From Vesta saturnalis (taxonomy: Eukaryota; Arthropoda; Insecta; Coleoptera; Lampyridae), in NCBI GenBank assembly GCA_036346205.1, contig JARFJB010001492.1, positions 938,501 through 1,002,500 of the forward strand: a stretch of 64,000 bases of DNA, in the 5' to 3' direction. Position 1 is the stretch's first letter. Each line of letters starts with the position of its first letter. The notes under the pieces are model-generated. The model had not been told where the DNA came from. It did no database searches and saw nothing but the letters and a program-made list of their open reading frames with translations. Shown piece by piece: positions 11,368-23,853 of this stretch. The translations under genes were made by a program, and so were the position numbers.

Positions 11368-12605
11368 AATGTGGTGTCTAGGAGTTAAAAGTGATAAAGC
11401 AGACCAAGATCAGACCATTATTTCGGTCGCCACTATCCCGTCATTTGCGATAGAATCCGCAAAGGGTACTTAAAATAAGTGAGTATTAAAACTTCTATCT
11501 CGCTTAACATAACCACTAGTTCCAAGAAATTTACTTTTCTGAAGTCCCGAAACCGTATTCGTCCCAAGTAGAACGCCGCGATAACTCAGATTAAAGAAAT
11601 AATCCTGTAACAAGCTTTCTTTAATAAGAAATTCCGTAAAACGTTTGATGTATCCTGTCCGCCTCCTGTAAATTAAACGTTCCCGAAGGTTTAACTACCT
11701 CACACCGCTCACGAGTTAGACCCACCAGGCCGCCACCACCACCGCCAATAAGCTCTATGAGTTACGAAACGTAACTAGAATTTCTAATTTCGTAATTAGT
11801 GGTAAGCACCTATTAGGAAGACTACCATTTGTTAAATAAAACCCTGCAAATAGATTAGTTAGATAGGTGTGACATTTCTATTATAAAGCTAGATATAAAA
11901 CTTGTATAAATACAACCCCAGAATATCACTTTAAAAGTAATGATTTTCTGAACGGCCTAGAAAACCATGTATCAAACCATTCACCTCTGTATTATTCTGT
12001 ATTATTATTTCATTTTCGTTATTCTTTTATATAAGAAATTAAGATTATTTTAATTTATTGTAAATATGCCGGTAATGTCACTTTCGCAGCAAACCTAAAG
12101 ACACCACCGGGAGTCTGCGTTCGGACTATCGCCACCAGTTACGCAGCCACCAGCACAAGGACCGAGACCAGTCAAGGCCGTGGGCTAACTCCTTTGTGGA
12201 CGTAAATTTTATATTTCAGTATCTGAAATATTTAGTATCTAAGTAAATAATTGGAATTTTATAAGTTAGTAAAGTGTGCACATTTAGAGATTATAAATTA
12301 TAGGAAAATATACACATGTATCAAACCTTTTAATGTTTATTGATCAGAGTGAAAATCTGGTAGCAAACGATAACCTATTTAAAGAACTCACGCCCATTAA
12401 CTATGACTTGAGCTCAAACCGAGGTAAATAAATTAAAATTAAGCCAAAAAGGACTTACAAAGTATTTTGTACCATCTTTCTTAGGTAGTGAATGTGACCT
12501 TATATCATTTATTATGAATCGTTCAAAATTTATGCAATGATGAAATAAAAATAGTAAGTGTAAGATGTGTACGGATTAAGTTCTAACTTAAAGAAATGGA
12601 ATATT
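11368..12605 (+). repeat. 1.2-kb repeat unit, copy 2
   Basis: Nearly identical to 6905-8071, with a few point changes and ~54 extra bp around 12095-12150. It ends at the same AATGGAATATT point, after which the sequence changes to a LINE (here) instead of a PLE (copy 1). The shared right boundary suggests a true end of the unit. Confidence 0.65.
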
Positions 12606-13640
12606 AGTTTATTAGTCGAGCTCTTAACGATAATTTGCAATGCTATGATTAACTCGGGAAACTTCCTGAAATACTAAAAACTGCGATAATTTTACCACTT
12701 CCTAAAAACGGTGACAAAGATGACGTAAATTGCTATAGGCCTATTTCCATCTTACCCATATTCTCTAAAATATTTGAAATAGTCTTGTATAATCAAATAA
12801 TGTCATATTCCGAGAACAACACACTCTATTAAGACAAGCAATACGGTTTTCGTAAGGGACGAAATACATCTAAGGTTATTATGGAATTCACTAGCAGTAT
12901 ATTAGCAGGATTTGACAATGAAATGCTCTCTGTAGCGACCTATCTTGACCTGTCAAAAGCATTTGAGTGCGTCAATCATGAAACCCTGATCAAGAAACTC
13001 AGATGTATGTATAATTTTCATCCTTTAAGTTGCTTATTAATTTCAACATATCTAAAAAATAGAACTCATTGTATTATTTTTAAACAAGAACTTTCTAAAA
13101 AACCAGTGTAACTACTGGAATACCCCAAGGATCTAATTTAGGTCCACTACTATTTCTTATTTATATTAATGATATGCCTTTATGTTTACCTCCCGGCATC
13201 TCCTGTATCGTTTACGCAGACGATGTGACTCTTTTATCAACTCAATGTAATTTAAATTCAGCTCTTAAGATATACAGTCCACCTTACAATACGCCATTGC
13301 AACCAAGCTTTCAAGAAATTCAAGATATTGACATTCCCATCTCTACGTATGTTGGAAGCGTTATGCTATATTAAACACAATGAATCCATATTTCCACAGA
13401 TGTGTATGTAGCACTCTTATAATACTCGAACTAAATGTAACATTGAATTACATTACTGCAGACTGACAACTTCCCAGAAAGGTTCAATGTACCAGGCTAA
13501 AACTTTCTTCAACTGTATTCCACTCTGTAATAGGAAATTGCCTCCGTCTACATAATTTTTAATTAAAAATGCTTTTTGCTCATTCCAGGAATTTTTAGCT
13601 GTCGCTAAGACAATCAAGTGATGTACTGTGATAGATTGTG
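12606..13640 (+). pseudogene. LINE reverse transcriptase (CR1/Jockey-like), truncated and broken
   Basis: Plus-strand reading gives LPLPKNGDKDDVNCYRPIS and KIFEIVLYNQ (fingers), QYGFRKGRNTS, YLDLSKAFECVNHETLIKKL, TTGIPQGSNLGPLLFLIYIN, then the catalytic box VYADDVTLLS (~13215). After a gap the C-terminal thumb-like part appears: HSYNTRTKCNIELHYCRLTT and YQAKTFFNCIPL (~13410-13520). The 5' part (endonuclease, ORF1) is missing, as is usual for LINE 5' truncation. A stop at ~12831, a frameshift at ~13110 and a deletion after ~13280 make it non-functional. The copy ends in an (ATT)n-like tail near 13710-13760. Confidence 0.8.
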
Positions 13641-13759
13641 ATATTATTACTTGTTTTTGTACAGAATGACTAATGTAAGTGCTTTGCACATTAATATGCC
13701 CAAATACGATATTATTATTATTATATTATTATTTATGTTATTTATTCATTTATTTATGT

Positions 13760-16218
13760 TGAAAAACAATCCACTGTTTTATTACTTTGTTATTTGTTTG
13801 ATTGTCGTTTTACGTGCAATTAAATTTCTTATCGTTAAATGTGTAAGCAATTAAAAATTCAAGTAGCCAAATGACTTTTGAAATCTTTAAGTTTTACTTT
13901 GCATTAAGATTAGTGTCCTCAATTTTATTTACAAAATGTACTTAAATTTAGTGACGCATAATGGCACCGGAATTCCTTTTTTTTCCAAATAGCGTTCAAT
14001 AATAGTATTAAATAAGCATATGAAAACATGCAGAGATGCAAAAATTAAAAATATTTTAAATACTCAGATAAGCTGGAAAGTAATATTCGTACAGAACTAC
14101 AATTAAAGAAGACGGTTATTACTTTCAATTATACAACATGAACGGTTTTCCTCTTAATGGGTTCGTTTGAAAAATTGCAATGCTTATTATTTTCATCAAT
14201 AAATTTTATACTGTTTTTGAGTATTCCTTTTCGAAACGTAGAGGAACTGAAACGTAGTATTCTAAGAGTAATTTTCAATGCACGCCTCTTGTTTAAATAT
14301 ATAACACATTTGCGCTACATTCAGTTTCTGTAAATCACAAATATATAAATTGGATAAGACAAGTTTAGCTTCAGTTTGGTTGAGAGATTGCGGTAAGGAA
14401 CAATTTCGAAAGCAGTTTGAATGGGAATTGTATTAGATTTAGAAGAGTAGTAAAAGAGCGTGAATAAAATAAAGGAGGCAGGAACGCCCAGAGCGGATTA
14501 AGGATTTACATTGGAATATTATGCATGCGACTGAAAACTGAGTAGACTGCAGCTTACGGCGTCTGAAACTTTCAGGATTGTCAACAATGTACACGTTACG
14601 TTAATTAAACCACATCTTCAAGATTTCCTCAACCTGACTTTCCTGACAATTTTTCCCCTATACCAAATAAATATTAAGTATTCTTTACTCCAAGCATTAT
14701 AGACCAGAATAAAAAGCAAAATGAGTCGTAAATTAAAAACATAACCTTCAAAATAAGTTTTTAAGCGAAATTATAACACTTTATGCGCTATACTGTCGTT
14801 GAAAATTCTTATAGAATTGCATAAAATGTTCCTTTACCATTTTCAGGTCGCGCTAGTAATAGTGTCATAAAATATTTACAACCGTGCATTTATATACAGA
14901 AACTCACCCTAAAAATGTCATTAAGTGAAAGCAGAGGTGATTTGAATACTTTAATTACGTTGTCTCTTGCACGATCTTGTAATAAAAAAATAATAATTTG
15001 AAATATTGTATTTTGTTCAATTCATGTTGCTCCTTGTTTAAAAACGTAATTTACTAAATGAATTAAATTTGTAAATTTATTTTGTAAAGTAGCTTCAGAA
15101 ATTAAATGCAATTAGAAAGTAAATGAGTATTTAATCAGGCATATTATGTGAGTTTATCGATCGTTGAGCGTACTTTAGAAATTAGTAACGTGGTAGTTCG
15201 TTAGGTCAATATGCGAATAATCAAACGATTTAATGTATTAATATAAACTGCACCACGTTTATAATAATTCTGATATAATTCATACCTAATAATTATACTA
15301 TTAATTTTCATGATAATAAGGTAAACTATAATTATATCGAAATAGTAATTTAAATCTAGATTTTATTTGAAAAAAGACCAAAGTGCTGTTAAGCCAATTA
15401 TACATCTTTTGCCAGCAAAATAACAATAATAATAACATGGTATCTATTACATCGATAAAAATTGTAACTAGGTACCTACATGTGTAATGGTAAGTAATCT
15501 AGAGCTTAACAAATGTAAAGAGCAAACAGCATAAATAAACAGTTTAATTCATATATGTACAACGTACATAATATAATGTGCTTTAATTTGTGATGCAGTT
15601 TACTAAGCATATAGTTCAAACTGCTTAATATTATAAAAGAACAACACAGCGCAGACCAATTTAATATACATATAATATGTATAATGCGACTCTTTAACTT
15701 ATAAATCAGGGATCAAAAGATCAAGCATCATCAATCGAAAAAAAACACAATATGACTGGAATATCACTGTAGTGTAGCGTTTGAAAAGAGTAGGTATACT
15801 ATAAGGCAAGAAGCAAACTACAGTGCCGTTCACATAATGTTCTTTAAATAAATAAATTTTTAAATCTCACTTCGATTCCTACGAAACAATTTTGTAGAGA
15901 ATTTGGCTACAACTGGTTATTAAAAAAGGCGTCAATACTTTATACTCATGGAAGCTTAGTATCTATTTATAATTATGAACTTAAACCGTGAAAGTTAACA
16001 TTTTCGCGACTCAACGTAGTGTTCTTAAATTAAAACTTTTCCAGATATCCACAAAAACTAGTTTTTGATCTCATATATTGTAGATATTTAGAGCTTATTT
16101 ATTACATTGCGAATAACACTCCTAAAAATAGCTTGAATGAAATTGAATTATTTATAAAAAAGGACTGTTTGTACTAAAATAGATAGTTTCCAAGATAAGC
16201 ACAAGAGATTCTTTAGCG
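13760..16218. other. No gene or repeat recognised
   Basis: AT-rich sequence of ~2.4 kb with only short frames lacking recognisable domains. I could not identify repeats or RNA genes in it. Confidence 0.5.
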
Positions 16219-18315
16219 CCTTCTGTCCCAGATAACATTTCCAGCATGGGGATCTCGCTTATTATAAAAGATACAGATTTGGTTAAATTAGATGAATTAC
16301 TCCTAAGGATTAGTGAAATTATAGGACATTCTCCAATTTCCAAATTTCCATGTATTTTAAGACTTAGGCAAGAAAAAGAAAATGTCAAATTTCTTTTTTT
16401 GTAATATCTTTTGTTATATTAGACATATAAATTTTATTTGCAATTTCTTAAGATATTTTTATGCAGAATTTAAATATCAATTTGGATTTTTTGCACTTTC
16501 TATTTTTAGTTTCAACCCCTAAATTAAATTTTTCTTATGGAACGACAAGTCGGCTTTGAAATAATTGATCGTGTTTTTATCCTCTTTACAATGATATAGC
16601 ACATGTACTATCTATTTTTAAAACAACAAAGAAAATTAAAAAATGTATTTTATTAAAGACTCTAACAATAAGTAGGCCGTGAAACATGAGAAAACGACAA
16701 ATAATAGATAACAACAAGAGTTAAGCAGGTAATAGTATTGGAGATAATTATCCAATTTAAAAGATGTTCAAACAATTGGCCATTCCGTTCTAAACATAAT
16801 TGTGCCCTGCGTAGTGTCGACGTAATTGCTGTGCGTAGTTTTTGGCGTTTAATGCTATCAAATGCTGCAAGAACAGCTTCACGAAGATCTTCGGCATTCT
16901 CAAATGCAAAAGGAAAAAGTCCAAGGGCGTTAAGTCTGGACATCTGGGTGGCCATAAAATCGGCCCTCGATTACCAATCCATGAATTTGAAACCGATTAT
17001 TAAGATATTCGCTGATGATGTTTGAATTGTGGGGTGGGGCGTCATCTTGTTGGAAGCAGATATTAATATTCTCAATCAGTGGTAAATCATCAAGTTTATT
17101 TTCTAAATCAGTTTGTAGTAAATTCAAATACCTTTCACTATTTAATGTTTCGTTAAAAATATGGGCCCAATAAGTTTAGTGCCTAAAATGCCACACCAGA
17201 CGTTAAAACCAAATCTCACTTGATGCCGACTTTCCTTAACAACGTGAGGATTTTCGCGGTCCCAAAAGTGAACATTGTGTCGATTGAAAAGGCCATTATT
17301 TGTAAATCTGCTTTCGTCAGACCACAAAATCGTAGCTGGAAAATTATCGTTATTCTCACATTGATTAAGATACCATTGGCAAAATTGTAATCTTCTCCCC
17401 TGATCTCCATCTCTAAGTCCCTGCAGAATGGTGTACTTATACGGATGATACCTGTGACGTTTTAAAACTCTTTGTGATGTAGTTTTCGAAATACCAGTGT
17501 TATGTTCAATTTCTCTAACAGATGTTGAAGGATTTTCAATAACTGATTGTAATACAACTAGTTCTGCATCTTCATTCCGTAATTTCGAATTTCTAGTAGG
17601 TGTTGAAAATGAACCAAATTCTTTTAAATTAATTACCAAATTTCTGAACGTACGAGCACTGGGCTGTCTTCTTTCAGGATACAGCCTCAAGTACATCCGT
17701 TCAGCTTCTATACTGTTTTTATGAGACAAGATGTAACAACTCAACATATCAAACTTTTCAGTATTAGTAAATAAAGCCATGTTTGATACAAAAATATTCT
17801 GGAACGAATAATTTTAAGTGACATTAAATTCGATTGTGTTTTACGTTTCACGGCCTACTTATTGTTAGAGTCTTTAATAAAATACATTTTTTAAATTTTC
17901 TTTGTTGTTTTTAAAAATAGATAGTACATGTGCTATATCATTGTAAAGAGGATAAAAAAACACGATCAATTATTTCAAAGCCGACTTGTCGTTCCATAAG
18001 AAAAATTTAATTTAGGGGTTGAAACTAAAAATAGAAAGTGCAAAAAAATCCAAATTGATATTTAAATTCTGCATAAAAATATCTTAAGAAAGTGCAAATA
18101 AAATTTATATGTCTAATATAACAAAAGATATTACAAGAAAAGAAATTTGACATTTTCTTTTCTTGCCATAAGTCTTAAAATACATGGAAATTTGGAAATT
18201 GAGAGTGTCCTATAATTTCACTAATCCTTAGGAGTAATTCATCTAATTTAACCAAATCTGTATCTTTTATAATAAGCGAGATCCTCATGCTGGAAATGTT
18301 ATCTGGGACACGTTG
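16219..18315 (-). mobile_element. Mariner-like transposon with ~470-bp terminal inverted repeats
   Basis: The inverted arms run from about 16219 to 16687 and from 17844 to 18315. They differ mainly by scattered point changes and small indels. The right end reads ...ATCTGGGACACGTTG followed by TA (18316-18317). The extreme left end is eroded. The transposase lies between the arms on the minus strand, and its last codons extend into the left arm. A conserved AATAAGCGAGAT motif sits ~35 bp inside each end (16252-16263 and 18271-18282). Confidence 0.8.
16662..17780 (-). pseudogene. Mariner-like transposase (DDE_3 type), nearly full length
   Basis: From ATG at 17780 the first 212 codons are open. 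They contain an N-terminal DUF4817-like HTH region (NTEKFDMLSCYILSHKNS), a second HTH with VREIEHNTGISKTTSQRVLK, RRLQFCQWYLNQ, and the first catalytic Asp in ILWSDESRF. A frameshift at ~17152 interrupts GPIFxxETLNSERYLNLLQ. The next piece carries the second Asp in CFQQDDAPPHNS (~17040). A further frame change precedes PILWPPRCPDLTPLDFF (third Asp, ~16935). A small deletion then joins it to ENAEDLREAVLAAFDSIK and the tail NGQLFEHLL. Only a few lesions separate it from an intact gene, so it is comparatively young. Confidence 0.85.
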
Positions 18316-18317
18316 TA

Positions 18318-20394
18318 TAAAAAGACCACTCCCTCTGAAGCCAATTTAGCCATAAATATGAAGTTCAAATCCGTTGCATATTTCGAAGTTATTGTGGCTA
18401 CGGACATATAAGATATAGAGACATCATAATGAAAGTGACCTAGATCACACGTACATGTGTAAACATACGTTTATGTAGAATTAACAATTTTTAAATTTCC
18501 CAGTCTAAACTTCAGATTATAATGCAGTTATTGCATTATAGGCGCACGGGTAATAAGCATCAACAAAACTGTTTTTAATGTTTATGGAAATCATTAAATA
18601 GACGATCAAACCGCACTGGCGTCGTGTAGTGATTATAAAAATAAGCAGGGTGCCGACCAACTATAATAGCGATGGATGGATTCGCGATAAGTAAAATGGT
18701 TGATATTAAACTTCAAATACCTTACACTTACCCTAAAACAAAGCTCAAAATCGAGGATAAATGTGTTGTGAGCGCCACACGATCTAAACATATCTTGAAA
18801 ATTATTAATTAAGCTGAGGTGCTGATATTGTGTGAACCGCAAGATTTTGCTATAAAAACTCTAAACTTGCTGTATAAATCTCGTATAATGTAGTCCAATG
18901 TTTTAAAACTTTTTTGAAAAGATGTGTTCCTAGAGCGTCGAATGTAATTATGTCAAAAGATATTGAAACAGGCCAATACCCGAGTCGATTTTGTCGATGT
19001 TATCAGAGATAAATAGCATATATATGATTCTTGAGAGAATCTATTTCGATGTAATATTACCTCAATGACACCCGCACACGCACACACACGCACACGCACA
19101 CTCACGCACACGCACACGCACACGGACACATTATTGTATTAAGTATGCTTCTGAACCAACCAGGTGGCCACAACGTCACGTTCGTTTTCCTTAGTTACTA
19201 AAACAATGATGAACATTGCATAATTGAGATAGCAATGCTTCAAAATACAAGTGATTATAAACATTTATGGACAGGGTTTGTGGTTATTTTTTTCTTCAAA
19301 ATGTGATAAAGCTAACCTTAACATGGATGTGTAAATATTTGTGAAAACCTACTTTGGCATAAATAAGTAAATGTAAAATGAATACAATAGCACATTTTTC
19401 ATTGTGACATATAATACTATTAAGAAAAACAATCGCGCAGACATGTACGTACTCACACGCGTAATCAAGCACATGCGCGAACATATATAGACACAAAATC
19501 AGATACCCACGCAACCACCTACTCGTCCACATTGTTGTGTGTAAAATGGGTTTGAAAGGCGCAGGCGACCACACCGTAATGTTGATTTGGTTCTAAAGAA
19601 ATAAATTAATAATTGTAAACTAAATACAAAACTATATTCTTCCTTCAGTAATTTAAATAAAATATTATTAATAGAAAACTGACATACACACACACGCTCG
19701 CACAGACGCATACGCAAGCGCAGGCATACACGCGCACTCGCGCAAGCACAGTCGCACGTATGCACGCACGCTACCTGATTGTGAATAAAATATACAAGCC
19801 TTAGCGGGAGTTTGATTTCTCTCCTTTGAGAAATTGCTTACCTCGATCTGATAACGTTCATGAGATATCTATTTCTCGCGAGAGAAATGAAAACTTCTCG
19901 CGCTTGCACACCATAAATAAACACGTTTTGTAAACTACTGGCATACCCTTACATGATTCATAAGAACTTCTTTACGCGGGCATGTATAAGGATGTCACTG
20001 CTATGTTACCACACACAAAAATAACGTTTCAATTAATATTTAAACATTGATTTTTTTTTTAAATATCATTACCGGTATCTAACGTTCAGTTCAATAATTT
20101 TTGCATGTTACATGGAATGTGTAAGAAGTGTATGTAAGTGGTGATGTAACTAGTTGATGTTTTTGCGTTTTTTGTTACAGTATATCGAGTTCAAGTTGTC
20201 ACAAAGAGGTAATTTTTAATTTTCCTATCCAAAGGGAGTTATTCTGATCGGTCAAACAATTCTAAAATGAACATAAAATTAGGAAATGTCTGCTTTGAGG
20301 TCCCCCGAGTCCAAAAAAAGTGGTTTTTGAAAAATGTGTATGCGTGTGCGCGTGTCTGTAATGAATCCTTCGAACGCGATTAACATAAGTGTTT
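18318..20394. other. No gene; CA/CG-rich microsatellites near 19069-19130 and 19690-19765
   Basis: Two low-complexity CACACG-type tracts are present. Each is followed or preceded by loosely similar sequence (GGACACATTATTGTATTAAG near 19123 and GTCCACATTGTTGTGTGTAA near 19525), suggesting diverged copies of a repeat with a microsatellite in it. No coding region is supported. Confidence 0.5.
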
Positions 20395-20695
20395 AGTATC
20401 TAATTGTTTCAAGCGCAGTGATTTTTGGAGGTGGTTAATTTGCGGAGTAAGCAGAAAGATGGTTAAGTGTGGTTCATTACGGCTGCAGTGACTAAGACCT
20501 TTAAAAGCAATTGTATGCTGATTTGGCATATGTGTTTTGGATCCAATTGTCTAGTTCCCAGTGATGTGGGGTGGAGGTATTTGCGTAGTAAGGAATAAAG
20601 GGAGTAAATGTGATTTTCCTTAGGTTGCGATAACACAAAAACTCTAGAAGCAATTATGTTCGAATTTAACAAGTGTTTTAATACTTAAATGTCAT
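20395..20695 (+). repeat. Diverged two-copy tandem repeat, ~145 bp unit
   Basis: Both halves share, in order, ATCTAATTGT/ATCCAATTGT, GTGATTTTTGGAGGTGG-like and TTTGCGGAGTAAG/TTTGCGTAGTAAG segments, and later TAAAAGCAATTGTATG/TAGAAGCAATTATGTT. The unit boundary is near 20541. No function is evident. Confidence 0.5.
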
Positions 20696-21239
20696 CACTG
20701 TTAATGTGTTGAGTGCATTCAAATTTGACATAAATGTTTAAGGCTTAGATCATTAAAAAATTAAATATTGTTAAATTGTCCTGAAGATGACAAATCAGAA
20801 TACCATTTAACGGTCGAAGGCTAACGATGACAAATGTCAACCAAAAAACAAATTTAACAAAAATTAATCAAGTTATGATGTAAGTGTAAAGTTATGAAAA
20901 ACTTTAATTTGAAATTGATAGAAGCTTACACAAATATAAACATGACATCAATTAAAATAATCCAGTTAAATCCAACAAAGAAATAGCTTTGTCAATAAGT
21001 GCTATTTAACAATGAAAAGCATAATACAGAACGTTTTATGTAATTTTTTAATTTTACAACTACTTATGTTAAACTATAGTGCGATGGTAATCTAACATAT
21101 AATTAGTAAAGCATTTACTTCAAGGTCTAGAAAAACACACAGCAAAGACCTAGACATACCAAAAGCTAAAATTAAAATTAAAATCAAGACTTATCATTAT
21201 GCCTTTTTTTAATTATAAGATGCCAAAACCTATTTAAAT

Positions 21240-22423
21240 GGAGATTTTCCTCGTCTATTAAAATTGTTAGGGTGTTTATATATCTCAATATCTTCACGTT
21301 GTAAACGAACATAATAATGAGTTTGTCTTGACAATATTTCCATATGGTCAAATTGAATGTCACGATTTAAATTATTTAAGGCATGGTCAGCTACCGCAGA
21401 CTTCTCTGGTTAAACTAATCTACAAAATCTCAATTTTTTTTACGTCTTGTATCAAAGCTACGTTTTGTGATTCCAATGTATACTTTTCCACATGAACAAG
21501 ATAACTTATACACTCTGGAAGATGATAATGGGTTTGAAACATCTTTAGGTGACCTTAAATGTCCTCTAATTTTTCTTGTAGGTTTAAAAACAGTCCTAAT
21601 GCCCTTTTTAATTAGGATTTTTTCAATTCTACCTGTAACATTAGCTATAAAAGGAAGAAAAGCAGTACCAACATTAAGAACTGGTTTTTCTTTAAGGATG
21701 TCTAGAAGGTGTAATAACATTATTAATATCAGTAAGTGAATGTCTATTATCGTGTAAGGTTTTGTTAAATATTTATATTCATCTTTTAAAATGCAGGATC
21801 GCAAATTCGTTTTACTCGATCTACTAAAGATTTAATCACACAAATTTTTGACGTGGATGGTGGTTGTATAATTTATGAAGGTATCTATCAGTGTGTGTCG
21901 GCTTTCTGTAAACCTTAAAAGATAGTGAATTATTATTCTTATCTTTAGATATTAATATGTCAAGAAATGGTAAACTTCTATTAGCTTCTTTTTTCATCGT
22001 AAAGTGGATGCTAAGATGGTAAACTTCCATTAGTTTCTTTTTCCATGGTAAACTGGATGCTAAACTGGATACGATTTATAAGAACCAAAAAGTCATGTAG
22101 TGCCTCTTCTCCATGTCTCCAAATAACAAATGAGTCATTTACATATCCATACCAAACTGAAGGTTTTTTAGGTATATTTTGTAATGCTAATGTTTCCATT
22201 TTTTTTCCATGTAAAAATTATATATAACAGGACTTAGCGGACTACCCATTGCTACACCATCAATCTGTTCATAGAATTTACTATTCCACTGAAAATAAGT
22301 TGTAGTAAGACAGTGCTGAAAAAGAATGGTTATATCCTTTGCAAAAAGATGACTAATATATTCAATAGTTTCTTTTAGACGGATTTTTGTTAAATTTCCT
22401 TTTTGGTTGTCATTTTTCATCAT
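21240..22423 (-). pseudogene. PLE reverse transcriptase/GIY-YIG, 5'-truncated and broken
   Basis: In minus-strand order: IRLKETIEYISHLFAKDITI and EQIDGVAMGSPLSPVIYNFY (RT motifs, ~22400-22230), VWYGYVNDSFVIW, where the catalytic YVDD has become YVND (~22150), VYRKPTHTDRYLH (~21880), KEKPVLNVGTAFLPFIANVT (~21690) and VYKLSCSCGKVYIG (~21480), with the end of the GIY-YIG region near 21240. A ~55-bp tandem duplication at about 21975-22060 repeats the EKEAN(R/G)SLPF segment. Frame changes near 22200, 22010 and 21810, together with the lost catalytic Asp, show it is dead. Confidence 0.8.
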
Positions 22424-22647
22424 TAGCCTTCGGCCGTTAGAGGGTGTTCGGATTTGTCATCTTAAAGATATTTTAACAATATATAATTTTTTAATGATCT
22501 AGTTATTCTTTACTAAAATTATATTTCATAGTTGGCTTTATACGTTTATCAAACTGTTATATTAATAGCAGGCATATATTTATGTTTTAATTTTCAAATT
22601 TCACAAAATTGTTTCATCTTTAACAATTTTAATAGATAATATTACTA

Positions 22648-22679
22648 TTAACGAAGATAACTATAAGTGTTATCGAAAC
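22648..22679 (+). ncRNA. Degenerate hammerhead-like motif in the inverted PLE pseudo-LTR
   Basis: Same layout as at 8172-8203 but on the plus strand. The core CTGACGA is changed to TTAACGA, while the stem (GATAAC/GTTATC) and GAAAC remain. With two conserved core bases changed, cleavage is unlikely. Confidence 0.4.
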
Positions 22680-22740
22680 GTTTAGATTGTATTACATTAA
22701 TACACAAATGCACCATTAAAAGCGCAAAAAAAAGAAAAGT

Positions 22741-23699
22741 ATTTTAATAAGTTATAGCGTCCCCCAGGTACTTCATCTTAAAAAGTGTAATTTGAACTTA
22801 TTCGCAATAATGCAAATTCAAGAACAAAACAATCGCTAAGTGATCCATCTTGACTTTACTGATAATAATGCTACTATTACTCAAATTAATTGGTTACCTT
22901 ATATGGCCTTCCAGGCAATAATTAAAACATTAGAATTTATTTACAAGTCAGATATTTAATTACTCGCAAACCTCAAATCTGATCAAAAGAATTGGCCGTC
23001 TAGTGGTAGGTACGTTGTGTTTTTTGAATTAGATAGGCTTGATGAGGTTAAGTGTAGCATTATGTGGGACAGGTAAACAATGAAATGATGGTTCAACCCG
23101 TTAATGTACTATTTTGGGAAAGAACAACCAAGAAAACCCAATTTATTCATAAATAAGTAATTGCGCAAGTACATTAACAAATCCAATAACACAAAAAACA
23201 ATGAAAGGGTTCAATATATAACAAAACACCATTAAATCAGGTTAAAGTGCGTACAAAAATTATAACATTAAGAAAAGAAATACATAAAAAGCAGTTTGGC
23301 TACACATAAACACAATAAAAAAAACATAATGTTGTCACACCCACAATTGTGTCATAAACAAATCAGAATAAAAAACTTGTAATACCGAACATGTGGCCCT
23401 CTAAAACCAATCATGCCGGTCTTTAGGTAAATAAGCAAATAAAACAATAGGCAAATTTCGGTACATATAAAATATAACAACAGTAAAATTACATAGGTAA
23501 AAGAAGGTAACTGCAATGCAAGGGCAAAAGAAAATAGACAAGGAATTTACACATACACAATTGTTTAGTGACTACTAAAGCACAAAGTACATACCTACAA
23601 TTAAAATAAATTACTTATAAAGAGAAATCCGATCGTTGGCAAACAATTCTAATTACGCCTCGGATTAAACCGACTGAATCAAAGATACAAACAAAACTC
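22741..23699. other. No gene recognised
   Basis: A-rich, low-complexity DNA. Only short frames without domains are present. Confidence 0.5.
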
Positions 23700-23853
23700 A
23701 TTAACCTTCCGTTAGGCGCGTGAGTTTTTATGACGTCGTTACTCGCGCTGTATCACACAGATACATTTACAATACAACGGCTAAAAAAAAAAAATAAAAC
23801 AATCTGATGAATAAAAAATGTTTTATATTTTAATAATTAAAGCATTATAATAA

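Larger units (their letters stand above)
20740..22740 (-). mobile_element. Penelope-like retroelement, copy 2, with inverted pseudo-LTR at its 5' side
   Basis: The minus-strand part (20740-~22430) matches PLE copy 1 from its 3' non-coding region through GIY-YIG and part of the RT. At about 22425 the sequence switches to the reverse complement of the 3' region (22425-22740), including the hammerhead-like motif. Inverted partial copies at the 5' side are a known feature of Penelope elements. The N-terminal coding region is missing. Confidence 0.75.

Noticed and set aside
10669..11473. Overlapping 130-240-codon frames on both strands
   Set aside because: Same repeat artefact; only the PLE part of the frame ending at 10241 is real coding sequence.
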